Source: Mycobacteriaceae bacterium
GTDB lineage: Bacteria; Actinomycetota; Actinomycetes; Mycobacteriales; Mycobacteriaceae
Length of the DNA: 64,000 bases
Assembly: GCA_019749805.1 (NCBI GenBank)
Contig: JAIEPH010000003.1
Location: forward strand, 1-64,000
Direction of reading: 5' to 3'
Shown here: one piece after another, positions 53,248 to 62,270 of the stretch
Position numbering within the stretch: the stretch's first letter is position 1
Layout of the letters: the number at the start of each line of letters is the position of its first letter
Made by a program: the position numbers and the translations under genes
The notes under the pieces: generated by a model
Told to the model about the DNA's origin: nothing
Seen by the model: the letters and a program-made list of their open reading frames with translations, nothing else
Database searches by the model: none

Positions 53248-53772
53248 ATGGCGGACCATGACCTTGCAGCGCTGTGGGATGCGCACTGCAGATTCGAGTT
53301 TGAGACGCGCGACGTCGACGCGACCATGGCCACCATGGTCGCCGAACCGTATGTCAACCACATTCCCACCATGACCGGTGGTGTCGGGTTCGACAAGCTC
53401 CACGACTTCTACTCAAACCATTTCATCGGAGTCAACCCTCCTGACATGGAACTGGTGCCTGTCAGCCGCACTGTCGGACAGACTTCCGTTGTCGACGAGC
53501 TCATTCTGCGTTTCACTCACACCACGCACATCGATTGGATGCTGCCGGGGATCGAACCGACGGGCCGCTCCGTTGAGGTTCCCTTAGTCGCGATTGTTCA
53601 GTTTGACGGCGAAAAGCTTGTGCACGAGCACATTTACTGGGATCAAGCCAGCGTGCTCGTGCAGGTGGGTCTGCTCGAGGCCAAGGGATTGCCCATTGCC
53701 GGGGCCGAAACCGCGCGCAAGGTGCTGGACCCCTCCCTGCCCAGCAACACGTTGATGGAAACAGCCCGCTGA
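53248..53772 (+). CDS. SnoaL-like NTF2-fold protein
   Basis: A 174-residue SnoaL-like/NTF2-fold protein (TRDVDATMATMVAEPYVNHIPTMTGG, then HTTHIDWMLPGIEPTGRSVEVPLVAIVQFDGEKLVHEH). GAGGAG at 53233-53238 makes ATG 53248 the better start than ATG 53239. Codon choice is more AT-rich at third positions than its neighbours (runs such as gttgaggttcccttagtc), which hints at recent acquisition. It may bind a small carbonyl compound; no catalytic function is shown. Confidence 0.82.
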   Translation: MADHDLAALWDAHCRFEFETRDVDATMATMVAEPYVNHIPTMTGGVGFDKLHDFYSNHFIGVNPPDMELVPVSRTVGQTSVVDELILRFTHTTHIDWMLPGIEPTGRSVEVPLVAIVQFDGEKLVHEHIYWDQASVLVQVGLLEAKGLPIAGAETARKVLDPSLPSNTLMETAR

Positions 53773-53782
53773 CGCTCAGCGG
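53766..53782. terminator. Hairpin spanning the gap between convergent stops
   Basis: CCGCTGA (53766-53772), CGC loop, TCAGCGG (53776-53782): a perfect 7-bp stem. The left arm includes the SnoaL-like stop codon and the right arm ends next to the ptpB stop, so it can serve both strands. Confidence 0.55.
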
Positions 53783-54592
53783 CTAACCCAGTAGCGAGCG
53801 GCGCAACAGGTCCAGTTGTGCCCCCGTAATACCTACCGCCTCAAGGTAATTACCCAACGAGCCGTATTGGTCGTCGATGGCCTTCCTGGACGCGTCGAGG
53901 TAGACCTCGCGCACGCCGAGCACCTCTTCGGTGAGCCTGGCCTCCGCGAACGTGACGATCTCGTCGGTGGTGTCCTCGGACCGATTGCGGATCGACTCGA
54001 GGATGCTCTCCCGAAGCCGGGGCACCGCGGCATTGCTGCGCAGGAAGTCCGCCATGATCGCGTCGCGGTCGACGCCGACGGCATCGAGCACCGTCGCGAC
54101 GGTGAAACCGGTGCGGTCCTTACCCGCAAAGCAATGAGTGATGACCGGTCGTTCCTCGGTCAGCATCGAAATGACCTGCCGCACAGCCAGTTGCGCGCCG
54201 GCCAAGGTCGGGAAACGCTCGTACTCCTCGGTCATGAACCGGCCGGCTGCGACGGCGACGTCCTCGTCGTCGGGTTTTTCCGTCATCATCCGCTCGAAGC
54301 TCTGCTCGTGCGGCGCCTCGGCACCGGGCCTGGACAGTTCGTGGAACGGCAGCCGGTGGATCACGACGCCGCCGGGAACCCGGCTCGCGCCCCGTCGTTC
54401 GACTTCCCGCTCGGAGCGAAGGTCTGCGACGTCGGTGATGCCTAAGCCACGCAGCGCCGCCTGACCCGAATCGTCGAGCCCGCTCAATTCGCTGGACCGG
54501 AAGAACCGGCCGGGCCGTATACCGGCCTCCTCGGCGATATCACGGAAGTTCCACGCCCCTGACAGGGCGTTCGGGTCGCTACGGTTCGGCAT
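53783..54592 (-). CDS. ptpB: PtpB-like tyrosine/dual-specificity phosphatase
   Basis: A 269-residue phosphatase. The P-loop HCFAGKDRTG has Cys near 154 and Arg near 160, as in the secreted virulence phosphatase PtpB (Rv0153c, 276 residues). An AWNFRDI segment and a GRFFRSSELSGL segment match too. ATG 54592 shares a base with the fadE2 stop (TGATG). A GTG directly before it is also possible. No signal peptide, as in PtpB. Confidence 0.92.
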   Translation of the reverse strand: MPNRSDPNALSGAWNFRDIAEEAGIRPGRFFRSSELSGLDDSGQAALRGLGITDVADLRSEREVERRGASRVPGGVVIHRLPFHELSRPGAEAPHEQSFERMMTEKPDDEDVAVAAGRFMTEEYERFPTLAGAQLAVRQVISMLTEERPVITHCFAGKDRTGFTVATVLDAVGVDRDAIMADFLRSNAAVPRLRESILESIRNRSEDTTDEIVTFAEARLTEEVLGVREVYLDASRKAIDDQYGSLGNYLEAVGITGAQLDLLRRSLLG

Positions 54593-55830
54593 CACCGAGA
54601 AGGTCCAGCGGTCACCGCCGCAGCGAAAGCCGACTTCTCCCTACCGAGTTCGGCCCGCGCGATGCTCCGCATGTGGACCTCGTCGGGGCCGTCGAACAGG
54701 CGCATGGCCCGGTGCCAGCCGTAGAGCCGGGCCAGCACGGTGTCGTCACTGACACCCGCCGCTCCGTGCACCTGGATCGCGCGGTCGATCACGTTGCAGG
54801 CCATCTGCGGGGCCACCGCTTTGATCATCGCGACCTCGTTGCGCGCGTCCTTGTTGCCCTTTTGGTCAATCACCCACGCCGCCTTGTGACATAACAGGCG
54901 GGCCTGATCGATCTCGTTGCGCGACAACGCCACCTGCTGCTGCACCACACCCTGCTCGGCCAGCGGCTTACCGAACGCGATGCGATTGTTCACCCGGTCG
55001 ACCATCAGTGCCAATGCCCGCTCGGCCACCCCGATGGCGCGCATGCAGTGATGGATGCGACCGGGCCCCAGGCGGGCCTGCGCAATCGCGAAACCGCTGC
55101 CCTCCTCGTGGAGCAGATTCGTGACCGGCACCCGCACGTTGTCGAAGGTGACCTCGCAGTGCCCGTGCTGGTCCTGCCATCCGAATACCGGCAGCGACCG
55201 CTCGATCGACACACCGGGCGTATCGACGGGAACGAGAATCATCGACTGCTGCTGATGGCTGGCGGCATCCGGGTTGGTGCGGCCCATCACGATGAGGATC
55301 TTGCAGCGCGGGTCGGCTGCGCCGGAAATCCACCATTTGCGGCCGTTGATCACGTAGTCGCCGCCGTCGCGCAGCATCGTGGTCTGGATGTTGCGAGCGT
55401 CGCTGGAAGCCACCGCGGGCTCCGTCATCGCGAACGCGCTGCGGATCTCTCCGTTCAGCAGCGGTTCGAGCCACTGCTTGCTCTGCTGCTCGTTCGCGAA
55501 GAGGTGCAGGGTTTCCATGTTGCCGGTGTCGGGTGCCGCGCAGTTGGTCACCTCGGGCGCGATCTCCATGCTCCAGCCGGTGAGCTCGGCCAGCGGCGCG
55601 TATTCGAGGTTCGTCAGCCCCGACTCGGCGGGCAGGAACAGGTTCCACAGACCGCGTTCTTTGGCCAGTTTCTTGAGGTCCTCGATGACGGGCGGAACGG
55701 TGTGGTCGTCCGGGCCCTTCTCGTGCCGGTAGGCCTCGTAGTCCTTCTCCGCCGGGAACACGAACTCGGTCATGAAATCAGAGAGCCGCTTGTGGTAGTC
55801 CTGCCCCTTGGCCGACATCGCGAAGTCCAT
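54592..55830 (-). CDS. fadE2: Acyl-CoA dehydrogenase FadE2 (ACAD10/11-like)
   Basis: A 412-residue flavoprotein. [20 protein letters not shown] binds FAD/substrate and [19 protein letters not shown] lies in the helical C-terminal domain. The catalytic position reads [15 protein letters not shown], with Asp in place of the usual Glu (EGTxxIQ), as in ACAD10/11. ATG 55830 is chosen since the open frame beyond is antisense to the next gene. The operon fadE2-ptpB resembles Rv0154c-Rv0153c. Confidence 0.92.
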   Translation of the reverse strand: MDFAMSAKGQDYHKRLSDFMTEFVFPAEKDYEAYRHEKGPDDHTVPPVIEDLKKLAKERGLWNLFLPAESGLTNLEYAPLAELTGWSMEIAPEVTNCAAPDTGNMETLHLFANEQQSKQWLEPLLNGEIRSAFAMTEPAVASSDARNIQTTMLRDGGDYVINGRKWWISGAADPRCKILIVMGRTNPDAASHQQQSMILVPVDTPGVSIERSLPVFGWQDQHGHCEVTFDNVRVPVTNLLHEEGSGFAIAQARLGPGRIHHCMRAIGVAERALALMVDRVNNRIAFGKPLAEQGVVQQQVALSRNEIDQARLLCHKAAWVIDQKGNKDARNEVAMIKAVAPQMACNVIDRAIQVHGAAGVSDDTVLARLYGWHRAMRLFDGPDEVHMRSIARAELGREKSAFAAAVTAGPSR

Positions 55831-55889
55831 GCCAGTCACATTAAACGGTGCGAACCGCGCCGAGATCGTCGCCTGGTGAGGGTCTTGGA

Positions 55890-56135
55890 CTATTCGCCTG
55901 ACCCCAGGTCGATGACGAATCCGGAGCCACCCTGGTGGCCGTGGTGGCGCGGTAGCACAATGACCGGGGGATGCGCGATGGTGTTCGGTGTCGCGACGAT
56001 GCCCGGACGCGGCTCCGGCTGATACGAGTAGGTGCCCGCGTTGGCCATCCCCGCCAGACCCAGGGCCACTCCGCCGAGAATGCCTGCGGCGACGACGGGG
56101 AGGGCGAACTTGGCGAAGGTGCGGGCGGCGGTCAT
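55890..56135 (-). CDS. Small secreted protein
   Basis: An 81-residue exported protein. A signal peptide covers about 1-33 ([26 protein letters not shown], cleavage after ANA). The mature part is Pro/His-rich ([19 protein letters not shown]) with no known domain. It stands alone upstream of fadE2 with a 59-base gap. The upstream region (56136-56338) is shared with the divergent response regulator. Confidence 0.78.
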   Translation of the reverse strand: MTAARTFAKFALPVVAAGILGGVALGLAGMANAGTYSYQPEPRPGIVATPNTIAHPPVIVLPRHHGHQGGSGFVIDLGSGE

Positions 56136-56264
56136 GTGAGTGGTCCTGTCTGGTTGGGCTTTTTGGTCTTGTGTGCCGGCTGCTCCGGCGTCGGTTCAAC
56201 TATCTCCCGCTCCGACGCCCGCGTCTGTCGGCCGATCGACCCGTGACCTGGGGGATTGTTCCGT

Positions 56265-56278
56265 CCCCCAATCGGGGG
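56265..56278. promoter_or_regulatory. CCCCC-aatc-GGGGG hairpin upstream of the response regulator
   Basis: A perfect 5-bp G/C stem with a four-base loop, about 60 bases before GTG 56339. An overlapping pairing, GTTCC with GGAAC, is also possible. It may be an autoregulatory site or a leader structure. Low certainty. Confidence 0.3.
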
Positions 56279-56338
56279 AACGGCGAGCCATTTTCAATAG
56301 AGCGGAATAGCTCAGGTGGCTGTGCGAAGCTGGCACCT

Positions 56339-56992
56339 GTGTCGACAGGCCTGACCAGCGAAAAAGTACGGGTGGTGGTGGGTGACGACCATCCGATGTT
56401 TCGCGACGGAGTCGTCCGTGCGCTGATATCCAGCGGGTCGATCGAGGTGGTCGCCGAGGCCGACGACGGCGTTTCGGCACTCGAGGCGATCCGTACGCAT
56501 CAGCCACAGGTCGCGCTGCTGGATTACCGCATGCCGGGGATGGATGGCGCCGAAGTCGCCGCCGCGGTGGTGCGCGACGACCTGCCGACCCGCGTCCTGC
56601 TGATCTCGGCGCACGACGAGTCGGCGATCGTCTTCCGTGCGCTACAGGAGGGTGCGGCCGGATTCCTGCCCAAGGAGTCGAGCCGCTCCGAACTCGTGAA
56701 CGCGGTGCTGGACTGCGCGAAGGGCCGTGACGTCGTGGCACCCAGCCTCGCCGCCGGCCTGGCCGGTGAGATACGCAAACGCGCCGAACCCGAGGGACCG
56801 GTGCTCAGTCCGCGTGAACGCGAAGTGCTCAAGCTGATCGCCGCGGGCGGCAGCATCCCCGCGATGGCCAAGGAGTTGTTCCTCGCGCCGTCGACCGTCA
56901 AGACCCACGTGCAGCGCCTCTACGAGAAACTCGGCGTCAACGACCGCGCCGCCGCCGTCGCCGAGGCGATGCGCCGCAAACTGCTGGAATAG
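56339..56992 (+). CDS. NarL/LuxR-type response regulator
   Basis: A 217-residue regulator. Receiver phosphoacceptor Asp62 is in ALLDYRMPGMDG, with the acidic pair VGDDHP near 15-19 and PKESS at the Lys position. The LuxR HTH (about 150-215) has SPREREVLKLIAAGGS and STVKTHVQRLYEKLGVNDR. GTG 56339. It is followed two bases later by the cognate kinase. Targets unknown. Confidence 0.93.
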   Translation: MSTGLTSEKVRVVVGDDHPMFRDGVVRALISSGSIEVVAEADDGVSALEAIRTHQPQVALLDYRMPGMDGAEVAAAVVRDDLPTRVLLISAHDESAIVFRALQEGAAGFLPKESSRSELVNAVLDCAKGRDVVAPSLAAGLAGEIRKRAEPEGPVLSPREREVLKLIAAGGSIPAMAKELFLAPSTVKTHVQRLYEKLGVNDRAAAVAEAMRRKLLE

Positions 56993-56994
56993 CT

Positions 56995-58176
56995 TTGCTC
57001 GACCGCATCTCCCGATACCTCACGGCAGAACCCGTGCGCGTCAGCGCGCTCCTCCGGCTGCCGTTGATCGCGCTGATCGCGCTGCTGGTGTGGACGTGGG
57101 ACGTCGACCACTGGCTGCCCGGCGTATACGAGGTGGTGCTGGGGATCTACGCGGCTGCCGCCGTGGTGTGGCTCGTCGTGGTCTTGCGCGGCCCGGTGCC
57201 GCGCTGGGCGGACTGGACGTCGACAACCTTCGATGTACTCGTCGTCGTGCTGCTGTGCCTGGTGTCCGGGGGAGCGACGGCGGCCCTGTTGCCGGTCTTT
57301 TTCCTGTTGCCGGTCGCGATCGCATTCCAGGACCGGCCGTGGCGCACCGCGATCCTCGGCACCGGCACCGCACTGTGCTATCTCGGGGTGTGGATCGTGT
57401 ATTCGAAGCGCGACGACTCCGTCGGCATGCCGGACATCGTTTACTCGCACTTCGGGTTTCTGCTCTGGGCGGCGGCGGCCACCTCGGCGCTGTGTCTGGT
57501 GTTGGTGTCGCGCCGGGCGCGTGTCACGAGGCTGCAGGAGGTCCGTCGGCAGCTGGTGTCTGAGGCGATGCAGGCCGATGAGCGGCACAACCGGGAAGTC
57601 GCCGAGCATCTGCACGACGGCCCGCTGCAGACGTTGTTGGCGGCCCGCCTCGACCTCGACGAGGTCCGCGAGCGCACCGGCGATCCGGCGCTGGAGGCCG
57701 TGCACGCGGCGCTGCAGCAGACGGCCGCCGCGCTGCGGTCGACGGTGACCGAGTTGCATCCCCAGGTGCTTGCTCAGCTGGGGCTGACGGAGGCCGTGCG
57801 AGAACTGCTGCGGCAGTTCCAGGCTCGCTCCGATTGCACCGTGGAAGCCGACCTGGAGGACGTCGGAAAGCCCGGGTCGCAGCAGCTGCTGTACCGGGCG
57901 GCGCGAGAACTGCTGAACAACATCGGTAAGCACGCGCGCGCGAGCAACGTCCGGGTGAGTCTGTCGCGGCGCCGCGACAGGGTGGTGTTGACCATCACCG
58001 ACGACGGGACGGGCTTCGACCCCGCTAGCGTCGAAAGTCATGTCGCCGAAGGACATATCGGCCTCGGGTCGCTGCTGGCGCGATTCGACGCGATGGGCGG
58101 TTCGATGGAGATCGACTCCGTGGCCGGTCACGGCACACAGGTGACCGCGACTTCGCCACCGGAGTCGATCAGCTGA
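56995..58176 (+). CDS. HisKA_3 sensor histidine kinase
   Basis: A 393-residue kinase. Five to six hydrophobic helices occupy about 15-172, without a large periplasmic loop, so the sensor may be the membrane itself. A coiled linker leads to the DHp domain with His207 in EHLHDGPLQTLLAARL. The ATPase core has AARELLNNIGKHARA, ITDDGTGFDP and GHIGLGSLLARFDAMGG. TTG start at 56995, two bases after the regulator stop. Confidence 0.92.
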   Translation: MLDRISRYLTAEPVRVSALLRLPLIALIALLVWTWDVDHWLPGVYEVVLGIYAAAAVVWLVVVLRGPVPRWADWTSTTFDVLVVVLLCLVSGGATAALLPVFFLLPVAIAFQDRPWRTAILGTGTALCYLGVWIVYSKRDDSVGMPDIVYSHFGFLLWAAAATSALCLVLVSRRARVTRLQEVRRQLVSEAMQADERHNREVAEHLHDGPLQTLLAARLDLDEVRERTGDPALEAVHAALQQTAAALRSTVTELHPQVLAQLGLTEAVRELLRQFQARSDCTVEADLEDVGKPGSQQLLYRAARELLNNIGKHARASNVRVSLSRRRDRVVLTITDDGTGFDPASVESHVAEGHIGLGSLLARFDAMGGSMEIDSVAGHGTQVTATSPPESIS

Positions 58177-58221
58177 AAAACCGTTGGCGCGCAATGCGGC
58201 CCCAGCGGTAGCGTCGGACGG

Positions 58222-59115
58222 ATGAAGTGGCGAATCAGCGTGATCGCGGTCGTCGTGGTCGCCGCGCTGGTGAACGCATTACTCGTAGCCAGGGCGACAC
58301 GTCAGGCTGAGGCGTTCGACGGCGGACGGCTCATCGAACTCGACGGCCCGGACCTCAACGTGAAGGAGTTCGGCCCGCCTGGTGATCGTGCGGTCGTTTT
58401 GTTGCACGGCTATTCGGCGTCGGTCCAGTGGTGGGATCGCGTCGCGGCGGCGTTGCCGGTGCAACGCGTGGTCGCCATCGATCTCGTCGGCCACGGTGGG
58501 TCGGAGGCACCCCGCAACGCCGAGAGTTACCGCATCGAAAGCCAGGCCGACGCGGTGCGCAGCGCGCTCGATGCGCTCGAGGTGCGCCACGCCGTCCTGG
58601 TGGGACATTCGATGGGCGGGTCCGTGGCGCTGGCTCTCGCCGGGCAGGATCCCGAACGTGTTGAGCGAGTGGTGATCTCCGATACCCCGGCCGAAATGAG
58701 CCTCGCGGAGATGCCCGCATTGGCCGGATTGGCCTGCGCGCCGATCATCGGGCAGGTCATCGACAGGCTGCGCCCCGTGGACGTCATCACCGACAGTTCA
58801 CTGCAGACGGGCTTCGCCGACGGTTTCGCGGTGCCGCCACTGGCTCACCGATCGCTGGAGCAGTTGACACACTCGGGGCTGTGTCATGCCCGCGGGCAGG
58901 ACGGTGCGCCCGCGGCGGTGGACCGCATCGCCGGCCTCGAGCAGCCGGTGCTGGTCGTCTGGGGTGAGCGCGACGTCTTGACGCCGACAGCGACCAACGT
59001 CGAGCGCTACCGTGAGGCGGGGCTGACGCCGGTCGTCATCCCAGGATCGGGGCACAGCCCGATGGTCGAGGCGCCAGGTGAATTCGTGAACGCCATAACC
59101 GTATTCATCCAATAG
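58222..59115 (+). CDS. Alpha/beta hydrolase with N-terminal membrane anchor
   Basis: A 297-residue hydrolase. One hydrophobic helix (about 5-25) may anchor or export it. The nucleophile is Ser130 in VGHSMGGSVAL, the acid is probably Asp in WGERDVLTPTA, and the His is in PGSGHSPMVEAP. HGYSASVQWW is the oxyanion region. Esterase or lipase-type activity is expected; the substrate is unknown. Confidence 0.9.
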   Translation: MKWRISVIAVVVVAALVNALLVARATRQAEAFDGGRLIELDGPDLNVKEFGPPGDRAVVLLHGYSASVQWWDRVAAALPVQRVVAIDLVGHGGSEAPRNAESYRIESQADAVRSALDALEVRHAVLVGHSMGGSVALALAGQDPERVERVVISDTPAEMSLAEMPALAGLACAPIIGQVIDRLRPVDVITDSSLQTGFADGFAVPPLAHRSLEQLTHSGLCHARGQDGAPAAVDRIAGLEQPVLVVWGERDVLTPTATNVERYREAGLTPVVIPGSGHSPMVEAPGEFVNAITVFIQ

Positions 59116-59151
59116 GTTGGTCCCTCGCCAACTGTGCGCCACCATGAAACG

Positions 59152-59646
59152 ATGGAGCCCACGCAATGGTCGCCATACGGCCCTCCCGCCGGCCCGTCAG
59201 CGGTGTGGGCCGTCCTGCTCTGGTGCGTGGCCGCCGTCAGCCTGATCGGCTCGCTGATCTTCGGTGGTATCGCGTATGCGGGCTACTGGTCCAACAGCTA
59301 TCTCGACTCCTATGGCGTGACGACTACTGCAACCGTCACCGATGTGGAGGTCTTCACCGACACCGTCACCGTCGAGTTCACCTCCGACGGTGGCACGCTC
59401 GTCAGCGCCGAGATCGTCTGGTTCACGGGCAACAACCCCGATGTCGGTGACGAAGTCGAGATCACTTACGACCCTTCCGACCCGTCGTACGCCACCGAGG
59501 CGGGTAGTGATTCTGACATCGTGATGGCCATCGTCTTCATCGTGGGCGCCTTTTTGGGACTGGTCATCGTGGTGGGTGCGATCATCGGTGCGGTGATCGT
59601 TCACCGGAGAAGGGGTGAGGCCGCACGCCAGCGCACCGCGTGGTGA
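59152..59646 (+). CDS. DUF3592-like membrane protein
   Basis: A 164-residue protein with a helix near 22-48 and another near 125-150. The loop between contains TTTATVTDVEVFTDTVTVEF and PDVGDEVEITYDPSDPSYA, typical of DUF3592. ATG 59152 (MEPTQWSPYGPP) is chosen; the GTG at 59134 is also in frame. Function unknown. Confidence 0.8.
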   Translation: MEPTQWSPYGPPAGPSAVWAVLLWCVAAVSLIGSLIFGGIAYAGYWSNSYLDSYGVTTTATVTDVEVFTDTVTVEFTSDGGTLVSAEIVWFTGNNPDVGDEVEITYDPSDPSYATEAGSDSDIVMAIVFIVGAFLGLVIVVGAIIGAVIVHRRRGEAARQRTAW

Positions 59647-59662
59647 GGCTCCCCTGTACGAC

Positions 59663-60802
59663 TCAGTTCGTCAGGCCGCGCGCGATCACCAATCGCTGAA
59701 TCTGGTTGGTGCCCTCGAAGATCTGCATGATCTTGGCCTCTCGCATGTACCGCTCGACGCGATAGTCGCGCGTGTACCCGGCGCCGCCGAACACCTGAAC
59801 GGCATCGGTGGTCACCTTCATCGCCGCGTCCGTGGCGACCAGCTTGGCCACACTGGCCTGCGCCGAGTACGGGAGGTTCAGATCGCGACGACGCGCGGCA
59901 TCGAGGTATGTCGCCCGTGCGCTGACCACCGCCGCGCTCATGTCCGCCAACAGGAATCCCAGCCCCTGATGGTCGATGATCTTGCGACCGAACGTCGTTC
60001 GCTCATTCGCATAACGCACCGCTTCGTCCAGCGCCGCCTGCGCCAGGCCGGTGGCCACCGCGGCGATGCCCAGCCGGCCCGAGTCCAGCGCGCTGAACGC
60101 GATCTGCAGCCCCTGGCCGTCGCCACCGATACGGCGGTCCGCCCCGATGCGCGCGTTGTCGTAGAACGCAGAGGTGGTCGGGACGGCATGCAACCCCATC
60201 TTCTCCTCGGGCTTGCCGAAGCTGAGCCCGGGCAGATCGCCGGGTACCAGGAAACACGAAATGCCCCTTGACCCTTCGCCGGTCCGCGCGAACAACGTGT
60301 AGAAGTCGGCGACCCCGCCGTGGGTGATCCAGGATTTGGAACCGTTGAGCACGTAGCCGTCGTCATCGGACTTGGCGGCACACCGCAGCGCCGCAGCATC
60401 GGAGCCGGCCTGCGGCTCCGACAGGCTGTAGGCCCCGATCTGACTGCCGGACAGCATGTCCGGAAGCCAGCGTTGCTTCTGTTCCTCGGTGCCGAACATC
60501 AGCAGCGGATGCGACGACAGGCTGTGCACGCTGACCGCCACCGCCACGGCCGCCCACCGCGCCGCCAGTTCCTCGAGCACCTGCAGGTACACCTCGAACG
60601 GTTGCCCGCCGCCACCCCACTCCTCGGGCTGCGGAAGGCTCAACAAGCCCGCCGCGCCGAGGGCGGGGAACACCCCGTCGGGATAGGTCTCGTCCTTCTC
60701 ATGGGTGTCGACCACCGGATCGAGAACCTTGTCGGCGATCTCACGGGTGAGCGCGACCAGCTCGTTGGCTTCCTGGGTGGGCAACAACCGGTCTACGGGC
60801 AT
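59663..60802 (-). CDS. Acyl-CoA dehydrogenase
   Basis: A 379-residue FAD-dependent dehydrogenase. YSLSEPQAGSDAAALRCAA, SKSWITHGG and VFGGAGYTRDYRVERYMREA are family marks, and the catalytic Glu is in IFEGTNQIQRL. It catalyses the first step of beta-oxidation on an unknown acyl chain. It lies 10 bases downstream of pntB on the same strand, so it may be co-transcribed with the transhydrogenase genes. Confidence 0.93.
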   Translation of the reverse strand: MPVDRLLPTQEANELVALTREIADKVLDPVVDTHEKDETYPDGVFPALGAAGLLSLPQPEEWGGGGQPFEVYLQVLEELAARWAAVAVAVSVHSLSSHPLLMFGTEEQKQRWLPDMLSGSQIGAYSLSEPQAGSDAAALRCAAKSDDDGYVLNGSKSWITHGGVADFYTLFARTGEGSRGISCFLVPGDLPGLSFGKPEEKMGLHAVPTTSAFYDNARIGADRRIGGDGQGLQIAFSALDSGRLGIAAVATGLAQAALDEAVRYANERTTFGRKIIDHQGLGFLLADMSAAVVSARATYLDAARRRDLNLPYSAQASVAKLVATDAAMKVTTDAVQVFGGAGYTRDYRVERYMREAKIMQIFEGTNQIQRLVIARGLTN

Positions 60803-60811
60803 ATACGGACT

Positions 60812-62266
60812 CTAATGACCGGCGGAAACCGATTCTGAGAGCGTGGCGTTGATGGCGTCCACCCGGTCCTTGGCGTCGCCGAACAGCATCTGGGTGTTCT
60901 CTCGGAAGAACAGCGGGTTCTGCACGCCCGCGTAACCCGAGGCCATCGAGCGTTTGAACACGATGACGTGGTTGGCGTTCCAGACCGTGAGCACCGGCAT
61001 ACCCGCGATCGGGCTGCCCGGATCCTCGGAGGCCGCAGGGTTGACGGTGTCGTTGGCGCCGATGACCAGGACGACGTCGGTGTCGCTGAAGTCTTCGTTG
61101 ATCTCGTCCATCTCCATCACGATGTCGTAAGGCACCTTGGCCTCGGCCAGCAGCACGTTCATGTGGCCGGGCAGGCGTCCCGCGACGGGGTGGATACCGA
61201 ACCGGACGTTGACGCCGCGGTCACGCAGCTTGCGGGTCAGGTCCGCGACACCGTACTGAGCCTGCGCGACGGCCATGCCGTAGCCGGGCGTGATGATCAC
61301 CGAACTGGCCGAGGCGAGGAGTTCCGCGGCTCCGTCGGCGGTGATCTCGCGGTGGTCCCCGTAGTCCTTGTCCTCGCCAGGTCCGGCTTCGATGCCGAAG
61401 CCACCGGCGATCACCGAGATGAACGACCGGTTCATGGCCTTACACATGATGTAGGACAGGTACGCACCGGAGGAGCCGACCAGCGCTCCGGTCACGATGA
61501 GCAGATCGTTGGACAGCAGGAAGCCCGATGCCGCCGCGGCCCAGCCCGAATAGCTGTTGAGCATCGAGACCACGACGGGCATGTCGCCACCGCCGATCGA
61601 CGCGACCAGATGCCAACCGAGGAGCAGCGCCAGCACCGTGACGACGATCAGCAGCCACAGCTGCGGGTCGATCACGAACCACACGGTGAGCGCGGCGAAC
61701 GTCACCAACGCGCCGACGTTGAGGAAGTTCTTGGCGGGCAGCATCATCGGCGCGGACTTGATCCGGGCCGACAACTTCAGGTTGGCGACGACCGAGCCGG
61801 TGAACGTCACCGCCCCGATGAAGACGCCGATGAAGACCTCGGCGGAGTGAATGCCGAGCATTCCTTCCGTGCCGAGCTGCACCGCTTCAGCGCCGGCGGG
61901 ATCACCCTCGACGTGCAGGTAGCCGTTCCAGCCGACCAGTACGGCGGCCAGGCCGACGAAGCTGTGCAGCAGCGCGATGAGCTCGGGCATGCCGGTCATC
62001 TCGACGACCTTGGCTCGCCACAGGCCGATCGCGGCGCCGATGATCATGGCGCCGGCGAGCAGGCCGAGGCCCACCGGTTCGATGTGGCGCGCCAGCGCGA
62101 GCGCGATCGTCGCGAGCAGTGCGACGGCCATGCCGGCAATACCGAAACTATTTCCGGCGCGCGATGTTTCGTGCTTCGACAACCCCGCGAGCGCCAGGAT
62201 GAACAGCAGCGCCGCGACGACATAGGCAGCGGTGGCGGCGGTTTCAATGTTTATCAAGTGGGACAT
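60812..62266 (-). CDS. pntB: NAD(P) transhydrogenase beta subunit
   Basis: A 484-residue subunit. About eight or nine helices fill residues 5-270, and the C-terminal NADP-binding domain III (about 295-480) has [39 protein letters not shown] and [16 protein letters not shown]. It couples hydride transfer between NADH and NADP+ to proton movement. ATG 62266 is five bases after pntA. Confidence 0.95.
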   Translation of the reverse strand: MSHLINIETAATAAYVVAALLFILALAGLSKHETSRAGNSFGIAGMAVALLATIALALARHIEPVGLGLLAGAMIIGAAIGLWRAKVVEMTGMPELIALLHSFVGLAAVLVGWNGYLHVEGDPAGAEAVQLGTEGMLGIHSAEVFIGVFIGAVTFTGSVVANLKLSARIKSAPMMLPAKNFLNVGALVTFAALTVWFVIDPQLWLLIVVTVLALLLGWHLVASIGGGDMPVVVSMLNSYSGWAAAASGFLLSNDLLIVTGALVGSSGAYLSYIMCKAMNRSFISVIAGGFGIEAGPGEDKDYGDHREITADGAAELLASASSVIITPGYGMAVAQAQYGVADLTRKLRDRGVNVRFGIHPVAGRLPGHMNVLLAEAKVPYDIVMEMDEINEDFSDTDVVLVIGANDTVNPAASEDPGSPIAGMPVLTVWNANHVIVFKRSMASGYAGVQNPLFFRENTQMLFGDAKDRVDAINATLSESVSAGH

Positions 62267-62270
62267 GCTC

